From: Tepidimonas sp. UBA997
GTDB taxonomy: Bacteria > Pseudomonadota > Gammaproteobacteria > Burkholderiales > Burkholderiaceae_C
Assembly: GCA_002291945.1 (NCBI GenBank)
Contig: DBAZ01000038.1
Location: 11,754 to 46,843, forward strand
Direction of reading: 5' to 3'
DNA: 35,090 nt
Below the pieces are notes generated by a model. That model worked only from the letters and a program-made list of their open reading frames with translations, ran no database searches and was not told where the DNA came from. Positions 7,647 through 15,832 of this stretch are shown one piece after another. The stretch's first letter is position 1, and every line of letters begins with the position of its first letter. The translations under genes and the position numbers were made by a program.

Positions 7647-8549
7647 TCAGCCCCGCGGGTGGTGCTGGGCGTGCAACTGCTTGAGCCGCTCACGCGCCAC
7701 GTGGGTGTAAATGGTGGTGGTGGAAATGTCGGCATGGCCCAGCAGCATCTGCACGGCTCGCAGATCGGCCCCGTGGTTGAGCAGGTGGGTGGCAAATGCG
7801 TGGCGCAAGGTATGGGGCGACAAGGGCGCGTCGATGCCCGCCGCACGAGCGTATTTCTTGACCAAGGTCCAGAACATCACCCGCGTCATGGCCCCGCCGC
7901 GGGCCGTCACGAACAGGTCGTCCGACACCTGTCGGCCCAGTATCGCTGCCCGTGCTTGCGATAGGTAACGCTGCAGCCAGTGCAAGGCCTCGTCGCCAAA
8001 GGGCAGCAACCGCTCCTTGCTGCCTTTGCCCATCACGCGCAGCACTTGATCGTTGAGGCTCAACTCAAACAGACGCAATTGCACCAGCTCACTCACCCGC
8101 AAGCCGCTGGCGTACATCAGCTCCAGCATGGCGCGGTCGCGCAGGCCCAGCGGTTTTGAGGTTGCAGGGGCCTGCAGCAGCCGTTCCACCTGGAGCTGGG
8201 TGAGCGTTTTGGGCACCCGGGCCAGCCGTTTGGCTGGCAGCAGTTTCAGCGTCGGGTCGGCCGTCACCAGGCCTTCGCGCAAGGCCCAGCGATAGTAACG
8301 GCGCAGCACCGTGAGGCGTCGGTTGGCCGACGATGCCCGACTGCTTGCATGACGGCAGGCCAGGTAGCCGAGCAACTCCGCCTCGCTGGCCTGGGACAGC
8401 GCCAGCGCCGGCTGGCCCGCTCGCTCGCCTTCTGGGCCGGTATCGGCCAGCCAGCGTTGCAACTGCTGCAAGTCGCTGCGATAGGCCGACAGCGTTTGCG
8501 GCGACAGGCCGTCTTCCAGCCACAGGGCATCCAGAAAGCGTTCCAGCAC
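7647..8549 (-). CDS. xerD: Tyrosine recombinase XerD
   Basis: XerD resolves chromosome dimers at dif together with XerC under FtsK control. The 300-residue protein has an N-terminal core-binding domain (IERFLDALWLE-like start, SPQTLSAYRSDL). In the catalytic domain the set is complete: Arg151 (ASGLRVSE), Lys175 (GKGSKER), His246 and Arg249 (HTLRH), His272 (LLGHADIS) and the nucleophile Tyr281 (IYTHV). The start is a GTG at 8549, because no in-frame ATG lies at the position expected from the family. XerD is preferred over XerC from the N-terminal sequence and 300-residue length. It is a chromosomal housekeeping gene, not the integrase of an element. Confidence 0.92.
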   Translation of the reverse strand: MLERFLDALWLEDGLSPQTLSAYRSDLQQLQRWLADTGPEGERAGQPALALSQASEAELLGYLACRHASSRASSANRRLTVLRRYYRWALREGLVTADPTLKLLPAKRLARVPKTLTQLQVERLLQAPATSKPLGLRDRAMLELMYASGLRVSELVQLRLFELSLNDQVLRVMGKGSKERLLPFGDEALHWLQRYLSQARAAILGRQVSDDLFVTARGGAMTRVMFWTLVKKYARAAGIDAPLSPHTLRHAFATHLLNHGADLRAVQMLLGHADISTTTIYTHVARERLKQLHAQHHPRG

Positions 8550-8575
8550 GAGCGTCAGCCATTTATGATTGATGG

Positions 8576-9349
8576 ATGTGCATCCTACACCCCATTGCGG
8601 CGTTCACCGACAACTACATCTGGGCGTTGCGCGTGGGCGCACAAGCCTTGGTGGTTGACCCGGGTGATGCCCGCCCGGTGCTGGACTGGCTGGCCCAGGA
8701 GGCATCTACGCTCACCGGCATCCTGATTACCCACCACCACGCCGACCACACCGGCGGCGTCGCCGAGCTGTTGGCCCACACCGGCGCTCGCGCTTGGGGC
8801 CCTGCCGGTGAAAACCTGCCCCAAGGGGTGGAGCGCGTACCAGGCGGCGCAACCCTTACCTGGCAAGGCCTTGCCTTGCAGGTGATCGACGTGCCCGGCC
8901 ATACCGCCGGTCACGCGGCCTTTTTTGCTCCCGATGCCGCTGGTTCGCCGGTCTTGTTCTGTGGCGACACGCTGTTTTCTGCAGGCTGTGGCCGCCTGTT
9001 TGAAGGCACCCCCGAACAAATGCTCAATTCGCTGGACCGGCTGGCTGCCCTGCCGGGCCAGACACGGGTCTGCTGTAGCCACGAGTACACGGTGTCGAAC
9101 CTGCGCTTTGCCCGTGCGGTCGAGCCCAACAACCCCGACCTACCGCTCTACACCGCCTGGTGTGAAACCGAACGTGCGGCCCACCGCCCGACCTTACCGA
9201 GTACCCTGAGCCGGGAAATGCGCATCAACCCCTTCCTGCGGAGCCGGGAACCTTCGGTTCGGCAGGCGCTCCTTCAGCGTGGATGGGTCATTGAATCCGA
9301 TATGCAGGCATTTGCGGCCCTACGCCGCTGGAAAGACGACTTCCGTTGA
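8576..9349 (+). CDS. gloB: Hydroxyacylglutathione hydrolase (glyoxalase II)
   Basis: It hydrolyses S-lactoylglutathione to lactate and glutathione, the second step of methylglyoxal detoxification. The 257-residue protein shows the metallo-beta-lactamase motif THHHADHTGG for two metal ions, followed by PGHTAGH, the bridging Asp in FCGDTLFSAGCGR, and the family block SHEYTVSNLRFA. The C-terminal substrate-binding helices include REMRINPFLR. The start MCILHPIAAFTDNYIW aligns well with family N-termini. It is divergent from xerD and overlaps the mltD start at its stop codon. Confidence 0.96.
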   Translation: MCILHPIAAFTDNYIWALRVGAQALVVDPGDARPVLDWLAQEASTLTGILITHHHADHTGGVAELLAHTGARAWGPAGENLPQGVERVPGGATLTWQGLALQVIDVPGHTAGHAAFFAPDAAGSPVLFCGDTLFSAGCGRLFEGTPEQMLNSLDRLAALPGQTRVCCSHEYTVSNLRFARAVEPNNPDLPLYTAWCETERAAHRPTLPSTLSREMRINPFLRSREPSVRQALLQRGWVIESDMQAFAALRRWKDDFR

Positions 9350-10977
9350 TGATGACTACCCCCCCTTACGTTTTCGCTGGCCTGCGGCTGCCCCGAGTGC
9401 TGTGTGTGGCCTTGCTGGCGGGTCTGCTGGCGAGTTTGCTGGTTGGTTGTGCCTCGGCCCCTGCGCAGCGCAGCGCCGCCTCTGAAGCACCCTCATACAG
9501 CACCGCCACCGAAGAGTTCTCACACAGCGCCAGCACCGCCACCGCCAGAGAGGCCGCCGTCCGGCCCGGCCTTTTTGAACGTCGTCCCGCCACCGCGCCC
9601 GTGATTCCATCCGGGCCGCTGCAGTCGCTCGGCAGTGCTACCGTGCCCATGCACGGCCAAGCCGTGGCGACGCTGCAAGCCCCGAGTGACCTGTGGGATC
9701 GCATGCGACGCGGCTTCGCCATGCCCGAGCTCGACACCGACCTGGTTCGACACCACGAGCGCTGGCACGCCAGCCGCCCGGAAAACATCCAGCGCATGGT
9801 GGACCGCAGCAGCAAATACCTGTTTCACATCGTTGAAGAGGTAGAGCGCCGCGGGCTGCCCATGGAACTGGCCCTGGTGCCCTTCATAGAGAGCGCATTC
9901 AACCCGCATGCGGTTTCACCGGCCCGGGCTGCAGGGCTGTGGCAATTCATGCCTGCCACTGGCCGATCGTTCGAACTGATGCAAAACGCCTTCCGCGACG
10001 ACCGCCTCGACGTGCTCGCCTCCACCAACGCTGCGCTGGACTACCTGGAGCGACTCAACCGCATGTTCAACGGCGACTGGCAACTGGCACTGGCGGCGTA
10101 CAACTGGGGCAACGGCAACGTCTCACGTGGCATCCAGCGCAATCGTGCAGCGGGTCTGGGAATCCGTTACGTGGACCTGCGCATGCCCGATGAAACCCGC
10201 AACTACGTGCCCAAAATTCAGGCCCTCAAGAACATCATTCTCGACCCGCAAGCGCACAACATTCGCCTGCCCCATGTGGGCAACCACCCGTTTTTCTACA
10301 CCGTGACGCTGGATCGTGACATGGACGTGTCGCTGATCGCCGAACTGGCGCAAGTCAGCCCGGCCGACTTCCGGCTGCTCAACCCATCGCACAACAAGCC
10401 GATGATCATGGCGGCTGCCACACCCACCATCTTGCTGCCTTGGGACAACGCGTTGCTGTTTGAGGAGCGCCTGCGTCAGCACGCCGGGCAAACCGCCAGT
10501 TGGACGGTCTGGCGCGTGCCGTCCAACATGACCACCGCCGAAGCGGCCCGCCAGCACAACCTGACGGAAGCTCAGATCCGGGAGATCAACCAGATTCCGC
10601 CGCGCAGATCCTTGCGTGCCGGCTCCACCATACTCGTCCCTCGCCAAGAGGGCTTGGATGCGGATGTCCCCCGGCATCTGGCTGACAGCGGTCAGGTTTT
10701 GCTGGCACCGGCCAGAACTGCAACCCGAGCCAGTCGACACACCGTGCAGGCCGGGGACACGCTGTCGTCCATCGCCCGCCGACACGGCGTGACGGTGGCC
10801 AACATTCAGCAATGGAACAAGCTGCGACCCCAGCAGACGCTGCGCATCGGGCAGGTATTGGTTCTGCAAATCCGAGACCAAGCGGCAGCACCAGCGGCGG
10901 CTGCCGTGGCTCGCTCAACCCACTCAACCCACGCCAGCCAGACAACCCGCAGCAAGGTGCCCGCCCATCGGCAGTAA
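9349..10977 (+). CDS. mltD: Membrane-bound lytic murein transglycosylase D
   Basis: MltD cleaves the glycan strands of peptidoglycan to 1,6-anhydro ends. The 542-residue product begins with a lipoprotein signal ending LLVGC (Cys34), so it should be anchored in the outer membrane. The SLT catalytic domain contains LVPFIESAFNPHAVS, with the catalytic Glu near residue 181, and GLWQFMPATGR, LAAYNWGNGNV. A clear LysM domain lies near the C-terminus (HTVQAGDTLSSIARRHGV). A weaker LysM-like stretch precedes it (WRVPSNMTTAEAARQHNL). The start ATG overlaps the gloB stop by one base; the ATG at 9352 is also possible. Confidence 0.94.
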   Translation: MMTTPPYVFAGLRLPRVLCVALLAGLLASLLVGCASAPAQRSAASEAPSYSTATEEFSHSASTATAREAAVRPGLFERRPATAPVIPSGPLQSLGSATVPMHGQAVATLQAPSDLWDRMRRGFAMPELDTDLVRHHERWHASRPENIQRMVDRSSKYLFHIVEEVERRGLPMELALVPFIESAFNPHAVSPARAAGLWQFMPATGRSFELMQNAFRDDRLDVLASTNAALDYLERLNRMFNGDWQLALAAYNWGNGNVSRGIQRNRAAGLGIRYVDLRMPDETRNYVPKIQALKNIILDPQAHNIRLPHVGNHPFFYTVTLDRDMDVSLIAELAQVSPADFRLLNPSHNKPMIMAAATPTILLPWDNALLFEERLRQHAGQTASWTVWRVPSNMTTAEAARQHNLTEAQIREINQIPPRRSLRAGSTILVPRQEGLDADVPRHLADSGQVLLAPARTATRASRHTVQAGDTLSSIARRHGVTVANIQQWNKLRPQQTLRIGQVLVLQIRDQAAAPAAAAVARSTHSTHASQTTRSKVPAHRQ

Positions 10978-10995
10978 CTGCCCTTCGGGAACGGC

Positions 10996-11020
10996 AAAAA
11001 GGGAAGCCGAAGCTTCCCTT
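10996..11020 (-). terminator. Rho-independent terminator of tRNA-Gly
   Basis: On the minus strand the nine-base stem AAGGGAAGC / GCTTCCCTT closes on a TTCG tetraloop and is followed by TTTTT. It starts 12 bases after the tRNA 3' end. The arms are 11012-11020 and 10999-11007 in plus coordinates. The geometry is textbook, so this is a confident call. Confidence 0.9.
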
Positions 11021-11032
11021 GACTGGGCGAAC

Positions 11033-11108
11033 TGGAGCGGGAAACGAGGCTCGAACTCGCGACCTCAACCTTGGCAAGGTTGCGCTCTACCAACTGAGCT
11101 ATTCCCGC
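11033..11108 (-). tRNA. tRNA-Gly (anticodon GCC)
   Basis: The 76-base gene reads GCGGGAATAGCTCAGTTGG at its 5' end on the minus strand and ends in an encoded CCA. The acceptor arm GCGGGAA / TTCCCGC pairs fully. The anticodon stem CAACC / GGTTG holds the loop TTGCCAA, so the anticodon is GCC. The T loop is GTTCGAGCC. It is transcribed alone, with its own terminator on one side and a candidate promoter on the other. Nothing suggests that it was split or used as an attachment site. Confidence 0.98.
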
Positions 11109-11131
11109 GTATCTGGCATATGTAGGCGCAG

Positions 11132-11137
11132 AGTATA
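11132..11137 (-). promoter_or_regulatory. Candidate -10 box of tRNA-Gly
   Basis: TATACT on the minus strand lies about 24 bases upstream of the mature tRNA 5' end. It is five of six to the sigma-70 consensus. The -35 region 17 bases further upstream is weak, so the site is a candidate only. Confidence 0.4.
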
Positions 11138-11228
11138 TCGGAATCTGTGCGCCCTCCAGTCCAGCAGGGAGCGAGCTGTCGAGCAAGACCCTGCGGCTGG
11201 TCTCGATGGCTTCCTTGCGATAAAATGA

Positions 11229-11238
11229 ATACACGTAT
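11229..11238. promoter_or_regulatory. Candidate operator of the RelB/RelE-type pair
   Basis: The palindrome ATAC-AC-GTAT lies 18 bases before the antitoxin ATG, inside an AT-rich stretch (GATAAAATGAATACACGTAT) that stands out in this GC-rich DNA. Ribbon-helix-helix antitoxins usually bind such short palindromes to repress their own operon. Autoregulation is inferred. Confidence 0.4.
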
Positions 11239-11256
11239 CTAAATGGGGTTTTTGGT

Positions 11257-11484
11257 ATGGCGACTTCGATTCGCCTTGCTCCTGAAACGGAGCAGCGGCT
11301 TGACTACCTCGCGTCCCGCACCGGGCGCACAAAGGCGTATTACCTGCGTCAACTCATCGAGCAGGGCATTGAGGAAATGGAGGACTACTACCTCGCGGCC
11401 GACGTGCTGGAGCGTGTCCGCAAGGGGCGTGAACCGGTGCACTGCGCCGCTGACGTGAGGAAAGACCTTGGTCTGGACGATTGA
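11257..11484 (+). CDS. RelB-like ribbon-helix-helix antitoxin
   Basis: This is a 75-residue antitoxin-type protein. The N-terminal strand ATSIRLAPETEQRLDYLA with the helix TKAYYLRQLIEQGIEEM is a ribbon-helix-helix DNA-binding domain at about residues 2-45. The acidic tail (DVRKDLGLDD) would wrap the toxin. The stop overlaps the next gene by 17 bases, the usual arrangement of antitoxin before toxin. It should neutralise the toxin and repress the operon. An alternative frame start at 11243 is a shadow. The family is recognised with confidence; the exact subfamily name is less certain. Confidence 0.88.
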   Translation: MATSIRLAPETEQRLDYLASRTGRTKAYYLRQLIEQGIEEMEDYYLAADVLERVRKGREPVHCAADVRKDLGLDD

Positions 11485-11734
11485 TTACACCGACACGGCC
11501 AAACTGCAGCTACGCAAGCTCGACAAGCAGATGGCGCGGCGCATCGTTGACTTCATGGATGAGCGCATCGCTGGACAGGAAGACCCGCGCCGCACGGGCA
11601 AGGCATTGACCGGGCCGCTTGGTGGCTTTTGGCGTTACCGGGTGGGCGATTGCCGGTTGATTTGCGACATTCAGGACGGCGTTTTGCGCGTGCTCCTGGT
11701 GCAGGTTGGCAACCGGCGTCAGATTTGCCGTTAG
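11468..11734 (+). CDS. RelE/ParE-type toxin
   Basis: This is an 88-residue protein of the RelE fold. VWTIDYTDTAKLQLRKLDKQMARRI forms the N-terminal strand and helices, and GFWRYRVGDCRLICDI with LRVLLVQVGNRR forms the sheet. RelE-type members of this group cleave ribosome-bound mRNA. The start is probably the TTG at 11468, since no ATG is available nearby and family members begin at this point. The C-terminus reads NRRQICR, where relatives usually end with a Tyr before the last Arg; Cys there needs one base change (TAC to TGC) and may weaken catalysis. The gene is convergent with clsB. Confidence 0.85.
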   Translation: MVWTIDYTDTAKLQLRKLDKQMARRIVDFMDERIAGQEDPRRTGKALTGPLGGFWRYRVGDCRLICDIQDGVLRVLLVQVGNRRQICR

Positions 11735-11779
11735 GGGTTTGCCCTATGCCAGCCAACCGGCCGGGATGTGACACCCCAC

Positions 11780-13027
11780 TCAGTACCGGTGCCCCATCAC
11801 GAACAGCAGCGCACGCATGAAGGCAAAAGCGAGATGGTCGCGCCAGCGCGTCTGCCAGTTGCGGGCTTGCATTTCTTCCAGCCGCAAGGGTCGTGCCTGG
11901 TCACGCAGCAGGCACAGCAGGTGGTCATGCAACTGGCTGGCAAAGGCGCTGTCGGTGGTGACGATGTTCGCTTCCCGCGACAGCAGCAGACTCAAGGGGT
12001 CGAGGTTGCTGGAGCCAACGGTGGCCCAGCGGCCATCGACCACCGCCACCTTGGCATGCAGGGAACTGGGCGCGTATTCGTAGATTTCCACCCCCGCCTC
12101 GAGCAGCCGGTGGTGTACCGGCCGGGCCGCGTGGTATTGCAAAAAACGCTCGTAGCGGCCTTGCAGCAGCAGACGCACGCGCACGCCGCGCCGCACCGCC
12201 AGTCGCAAGGCCCGGCGCAAGCGGCGCCCCGGGATGAAATAGGCATTGGCAATCAGGATGTCGTGCCTGGCCTCGCCGATCGCCTTCAGGTAGGCTTTCT
12301 CGATGTCGTGGCGGTGGGCGACGTTGTCGCGCAGCAGCAAGGCGGCTTGGGCCAGCCGGGCCTGCACCGGCTGCGGGCCGTCGTCGGCCGGGCTGGGGTC
12401 GGGGGCGTGCCACCACTCCCATGATTGCGGGTGCGGCAGGGCGACGCGCGCCGCTTGCCACGCAGCCCGGAATGCACGCTGGCGCGCCGCACGCACGGCC
12501 TGCAAGCGCCACCAGAACTGCTCCATCGCGTCTTGCATGTCGGCCACCAGCGGGCCGCTGACCTGCAATGCGTAGTCGAGCCGGGGATGCTCCAGCCGGC
12601 CTAGCACCACGTCATCCTGATCGTCAATCAGGTTGATGCCGCCACAGAAGCCCACCACGCCATCGATCACGCACAGCTTGCGATGCAGCCGCCGCCAGCG
12701 GCTCGGGATCAGCAGGCCCAACTTGCCCAAGGGGCGGTAAATTCGCCACTGCACGCCCGCTGCCGTCAGGCGGTTGGCCCAGTCGGGTGGCACATGGGGG
12801 GTGCCCACACCATCGACCACCAAGCGCACCGTCACGCCACGCAGCGCGGCTCGCTCCAGCGCCTGCGCAACCTGCAAGGCGGCGTTGGCGAACTCGAAGA
12901 TGTAGGTTTCCAGGTACACGTGGTGCTGCGCCCGGTCCATGGCCGCAGCCAGCGCCGGGAACAAGGCACGCCCGCCATCGAGCAGACGCAGATGGTGGCC
13001 GGGTCGGAACACCGCCCTCACTCCCAC
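11780..13027 (-). CDS. clsB: Cardiolipin synthase B-type phospholipase D protein
   Basis: It probably joins phospholipids into cardiolipin at the inner membrane. The 415-residue protein has two PLD domains with HKD motifs: HRKLCVIDG at about residue 115 and HAKVAVVDGRWATVGSSN at about 323. There is no N-terminal membrane helix, as in E. coli ClsB and unlike ClsA. The start is a GTG at 13027 with GGAG five bases upstream; a GTG at 13021 that overlaps the previous stop as GTGA is an alternative. It follows a YbhP-like gene with overlap, the same pair as clsB-ybhP in E. coli. Confidence 0.9.
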   Translation of the reverse strand: MGVRAVFRPGHHLRLLDGGRALFPALAAAMDRAQHHVYLETYIFEFANAALQVAQALERAALRGVTVRLVVDGVGTPHVPPDWANRLTAAGVQWRIYRPLGKLGLLIPSRWRRLHRKLCVIDGVVGFCGGINLIDDQDDVVLGRLEHPRLDYALQVSGPLVADMQDAMEQFWWRLQAVRAARQRAFRAAWQAARVALPHPQSWEWWHAPDPSPADDGPQPVQARLAQAALLLRDNVAHRHDIEKAYLKAIGEARHDILIANAYFIPGRRLRRALRLAVRRGVRVRLLLQGRYERFLQYHAARPVHHRLLEAGVEIYEYAPSSLHAKVAVVDGRWATVGSSNLDPLSLLLSREANIVTTDSAFASQLHDHLLCLLRDQARPLRLEEMQARNWQTRWRDHLAFAFMRALLFVMGHRY

Positions 13028-13749
13028 GCCAGCTCCGCAATCAGGGGCAGATGGTCCGACATGCGCCGCCAGGCACGCCCGTGCGGCACCTGGGCATGCA
13101 GCGGGCGCAGGCCGCGCACATAGATGCGGTCCAGGTTGAGCAAGGGCAGGCGGGCCGGGAAGGTGGGCAGGCGTATGTCTTCAAAGGTGCGCAAGCCCAG
13201 CAAGGCCATGGGCTGGTGCAGGCGGACTTCCCAGTCATTGAAGTCACCCGCCACGATCAGCGGCTCGCCGCTGGGTACATGGGCCTCGATGAAGCGGCCC
13301 AGCGCCTGCACCTGGCGTTCGCGGCTGGCATGAATCAGGCCCAGATGCACCACCACCACATGCACCGACTGGCCATTGGCCTGCACCGTCACGTGCAACA
13401 GGCCGCGCTGCTCAAACCGATGGTCCGACACATCGTGATGCTGCTCGGCCAACACCGGCCAGCGGCTGAGCAAGGCGTTGCCGTGTTCGCCGTGCCGGGT
13501 GATGGCGTTGGTGCGGTACACCGCCTGGTAGCCCTCGGGTGCCAGAAAATTGGCCTGCCCTTCGGCCGGCCAGTGACGAAACACCTGCTGCATCTTGCGG
13601 TTCACCCCGCGCACCTCCTGCAGGCAGACGATGTCGGCGTCGAACTGCTCCACCGCATGCACCAGGTTGTGAATTTCCAGCCGACGTGCAGGCCCCAAGC
13701 CTTGCACCCCCTTGTGGATGTTGTACGTGGCGACGCGCAAGGTGTTCAT
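13018..13749 (-). CDS. Endonuclease/exonuclease/phosphatase family protein (YbhP-like)
   Basis: This 243-residue protein has the fold of DNase I and exonuclease III. Family residues are visible in order: RVATYNIHKGV (Asn), IVCLQEV (metal-binding Glu), VVVVHLGLIHASRERQ, VAGDFNDW (catalytic Asp and Asn) and MSDHLPLIAEL (catalytic His). The substrate is unknown; as the neighbour of clsB it may act on a phosphodiester in lipid metabolism, as suggested for ybhP. The ATG at 13749 overlaps the stop of a small upstream ORF as ATGA. Family call sure, function unknown. Confidence 0.9.
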   Translation of the reverse strand: MNTLRVATYNIHKGVQGLGPARRLEIHNLVHAVEQFDADIVCLQEVRGVNRKMQQVFRHWPAEGQANFLAPEGYQAVYRTNAITRHGEHGNALLSRWPVLAEQHHDVSDHRFEQRGLLHVTVQANGQSVHVVVVHLGLIHASRERQVQALGRFIEAHVPSGEPLIVAGDFNDWEVRLHQPMALLGLRTFEDIRLPTFPARLPLLNLDRIYVRGLRPLHAQVPHGRAWRRMSDHLPLIAELAWE

Positions 13750-13979
13750 GGTCGGAATGATGCCATTAAAGCTGCCATCGGCAGCGCCTGGCGCTGGCAG
13801 AAGTCCTGAGCGGCTACGCTTACAAAGCGCCCGGGGGTACCTTGCAGGCCAAACACCCGTTCGGTGTTATGCGTCACGCAAGGCACGTAGCGTTGGCGCC
13901 ACTGGGGGACGATTGCGTAGACGTTTTCCAGAACCCGATCAATACGTAACAGCTCCAGCACGGTAGCATGGATCATCAC
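13746..13979 (-). CDS. Small hypothetical ORF upstream of the YbhP-like gene
   Basis: I do not recognise this 77-residue frame (MMIHATVLELLRIDRVLENV at the start). Its only support is position: the stop overlaps the next gene as ATGA, which suggests coupling, and it fills the gap after the flagellin gene. The start would be a GTG at 13979 or an ATG at 13976, neither with a good ribosome-binding site. It could be a decayed gene or chance. Confidence 0.3.
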   Translation of the reverse strand: MMIHATVLELLRIDRVLENVYAIVPQWRQRYVPCVTHNTERVFGLQGTPGRFVSVAAQDFCQRQALPMAALMASFRP

Positions 13980-14041
13980 GAGGAGGCACTGGGGGCTTGC
14001 ATGCGCCCCGCAAGCAACAGGGGTTGTGATTCAGAAAGAAA

Positions 14042-15529
14042 TCAGCGACCTAAAAGCTGCAACACACCCTGCGGGATCTGGTTGGCCTGAGCCACCATCG
14101 CCGTGCCTGCCTGTTGCAGAATCTGGGCGCGCGAGAGCGCTGCAGTCTCCGCCGCAAAGTCAGCGTCTTGAATGCGGCTTCGTGAGGCCGACAGGTTTTC
14201 AGCTGACACTCGCAAATTCGCAATAGTCGATTCGAAGCGAGATTGCAAGGCACCAAACTGCGCCCTCTGACCATTGACCGCAGCGAGCGCCGAGTCAACA
14301 ATCGCAAGTGTTCTGTTCGAGGCACCAACGGTAGAAACGTCCACCGCGCTAACCGTCTGAAGCTGGCCAGCAGCCGTCGCTGCGTTGAAAAATGCCGCTG
14401 TTGCTGATACTGCAGACAATCCAAAGGATTTTTCTGAATCAAGCGTCAACTGTCCAGTCACCACGGCAGATTCAGTGGCCACTCTAGCAACACCAGCCAC
14501 CGACAGACCCGCTGAGCCCGTATTCAACGCGACAGTGACGTTATTGCCAGAGGCATTGGTCAGCGCAATGCCATCGCCGGCGTCATTCAGCCTTGCACTG
14601 ACCCCGGTCTGTGATGCAACGTCGTTGAAAGCATTGATGGCAGCCGCTAGGCCGTCTGCGTTGTTACCGGTAGTAGAGAAAGAAAGGGTGATCGGTGTTG
14701 CGTTATTTGACGTCAGATTGATACTGAATGAGCCGGTACCCAAACCAGTCAGGTCGGTTTGCGTAAACGCTGTGGCCGTGACACCGGTCACATTTGACTG
14801 ACCATTGATCAAGCCCGCAACCGTTCTCGCACTCGCCCCAGCAGCGTAACTGATGGTGGCACTGCCAGCGGCACCATTGACGACAAAGCTACCTGCCGCA
14901 GCCACTCTATTCGCACCCGTAGTACCAGTACTGCTTGCCAGAGCGCTGGCGGTACTCCCCGTGTTCAAATCCCCACCAGGGTTCGTCGCCGACGCGACTA
15001 CGGCACCAATGCGGTAGTTCCCATATTTGTTGGTCTGGAAATTGGCCGTCGTCGCAATGATGCTCTGATTCGCATTCGCACCCACCTGAAACACCGCTGA
15101 GCCAAAGGATCCGTCAAGCAACCGTTGCCCGTTGAACTCGGTAGTTAGAGCGATCCGGTCCAGTTCGGCGGCAAGTTGGTTGACTTCAGCGTTCAGTGCT
15201 CGGCGGTCGCCCGCTGAGTTGGTCGCATTGGCTGACTGTACGGCAAGCTCCCGGATACGCTGAAGGATGTTGCTGGCACTCTGCAAAGCGCCCTCCGAAA
15301 CCTGAGCAAGAGAAATGCCATCGTTCGCATTTCTCACAGCCTGATTCAAGCCCCTAATCTGAGTCGTGAAGCGTTCGGAAATCGCCAAGCCCGCAGCGTC
15401 GTCCTTCGCGCTGTTGATGCGCAAACCCGAGGACAAGCGCTGGATGGCCTGACTCAGTCCATTCTGGTTGGTCGCCAGGTTTCGCTGAGCCGTCAGTGAG
15501 CTCACGTTGGTATTGATCACAGATGCCAT
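14042..15529 (-). CDS. fliC: Flagellin (minus-strand copy)
   Basis: This is a filament subunit of 495 residues. The conserved N-terminal D0-D1 region runs over about 1-170 (MASVINTNVSSLTAQRNL, LSSGLRINSAKDDAAGLAIS) and the C-terminal D1-D0 region over about 410-495, ending QIPQGVLQLLGR. The variable middle carries a flagellin hook-IN-type segment (NNATPITLSFSTTGNNADG). AGGAG lies nine bases before the ATG. Termini closely match those of the divergent copy at 15823, so the two are paralogues. GC content is lower than in nearby housekeeping genes. No clear sigma-28 promoter was found; CCCGATAG at 15539-15546 is too close to the start to be convincing. Confidence 0.97.
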   Translation of the reverse strand: MASVINTNVSSLTAQRNLATNQNGLSQAIQRLSSGLRINSAKDDAAGLAISERFTTQIRGLNQAVRNANDGISLAQVSEGALQSASNILQRIRELAVQSANATNSAGDRRALNAEVNQLAAELDRIALTTEFNGQRLLDGSFGSAVFQVGANANQSIIATTANFQTNKYGNYRIGAVVASATNPGGDLNTGSTASALASSTGTTGANRVAAAGSFVVNGAAGSATISYAAGASARTVAGLINGQSNVTGVTATAFTQTDLTGLGTGSFSINLTSNNATPITLSFSTTGNNADGLAAAINAFNDVASQTGVSARLNDAGDGIALTNASGNNVTVALNTGSAGLSVAGVARVATESAVVTGQLTLDSEKSFGLSAVSATAAFFNAATAAGQLQTVSAVDVSTVGASNRTLAIVDSALAAVNGQRAQFGALQSRFESTIANLRVSAENLSASRSRIQDADFAAETAALSRAQILQQAGTAMVAQANQIPQGVLQLLGR

Positions 15530-15538
15530 GGCATGCTC

Positions 15539-15832
15539 CTATCGGGCAACAAGAACAAAATCCTGCAGGAACGAGACCAAGTGCTGCTCAGTCTGCAGGC
15601 CGATAGGTGGATTGTGAAATCTGCCCATTTCAGCTAAGCGTCGAAAAACGGCAACGAAGGCGCGTTTCTCCGACTCTTGAGAAAAGAAAACACTCAAGTT
15701 CCGGATGCCTGAGTCGAAAACAACATCAACGGGACCTAGCGTTGAAAGTTCGGTTAGTTCAACCGCCGATCCTGTGCCTGGCTCCCGCCAGAAACCTGTG
15801 GTTCTAACTTTGGAGAAGCGCCATGACCGCAA
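15539..15832 (-). CDS. Doubtful ORF filling the flagellin intergenic region
   Basis: A 97-codon frame spans the whole region between the two flagellin genes and ends ten bases before the minus-strand flagellin ATG. Its only full-length start is a TTG inside the opposite flagellin gene. The translation looks protein-like in the middle (FSQESEKRAFVAVFRRLAEM), but it uses many GTT and TTT codons, overlaps a candidate sigma-28 promoter on the other strand, and is not recognised. It may be a gene remnant or chance. Confidence 0.2.
   Translation of the reverse strand: MRSWRFSKVRTTGFWREPGTGSAVELTELSTLGPVDVVFDSGIRNLSVFFSQESEKRAFVAVFRRLAEMGRFHNPPIGLQTEQHLVSFLQDFVLVAR
15694..15720 (+). promoter_or_regulatory. 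Candidate sigma-28 promoter of the plus-strand flagellin gene
   Basis: TCAAGTTC (15694-15701), an 11-base spacer and GTCGAAAA (15713-15720) match the FliA consensus TAAAGTTT-N11-GCCGATAA in six of eight positions at each box. The start of transcription would be near 15727, about 96 bases before the ATG. The -35 box is also the right arm of CTTGAG-N11-CTCAAG. A second possible -10, GCCGATCC at 15765, has a poor -35 spacing. Confidence 0.5.

Noticed and set aside
7647..8549. Tyrosine recombinase as integrase of a genomic island
   Set aside because: Its length, motifs and N-terminus are those of chromosomal XerD, and no attachment repeats or element genes adjoin it.
13980..14041. GCTTGC/GCAAGC stem after the minus-strand flagellin gene as a terminator
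   Set aside because: The six-base stem has no T tract on the minus strand, so I do not call it a terminator.
15539..15565. CCCGATAG as the sigma-28 -10 box of the minus-strand flagellin gene
   Set aside because: The -35 match is four of eight and the transcript would start almost at the ATG, which leaves no room for the good AGGAG site just before it.
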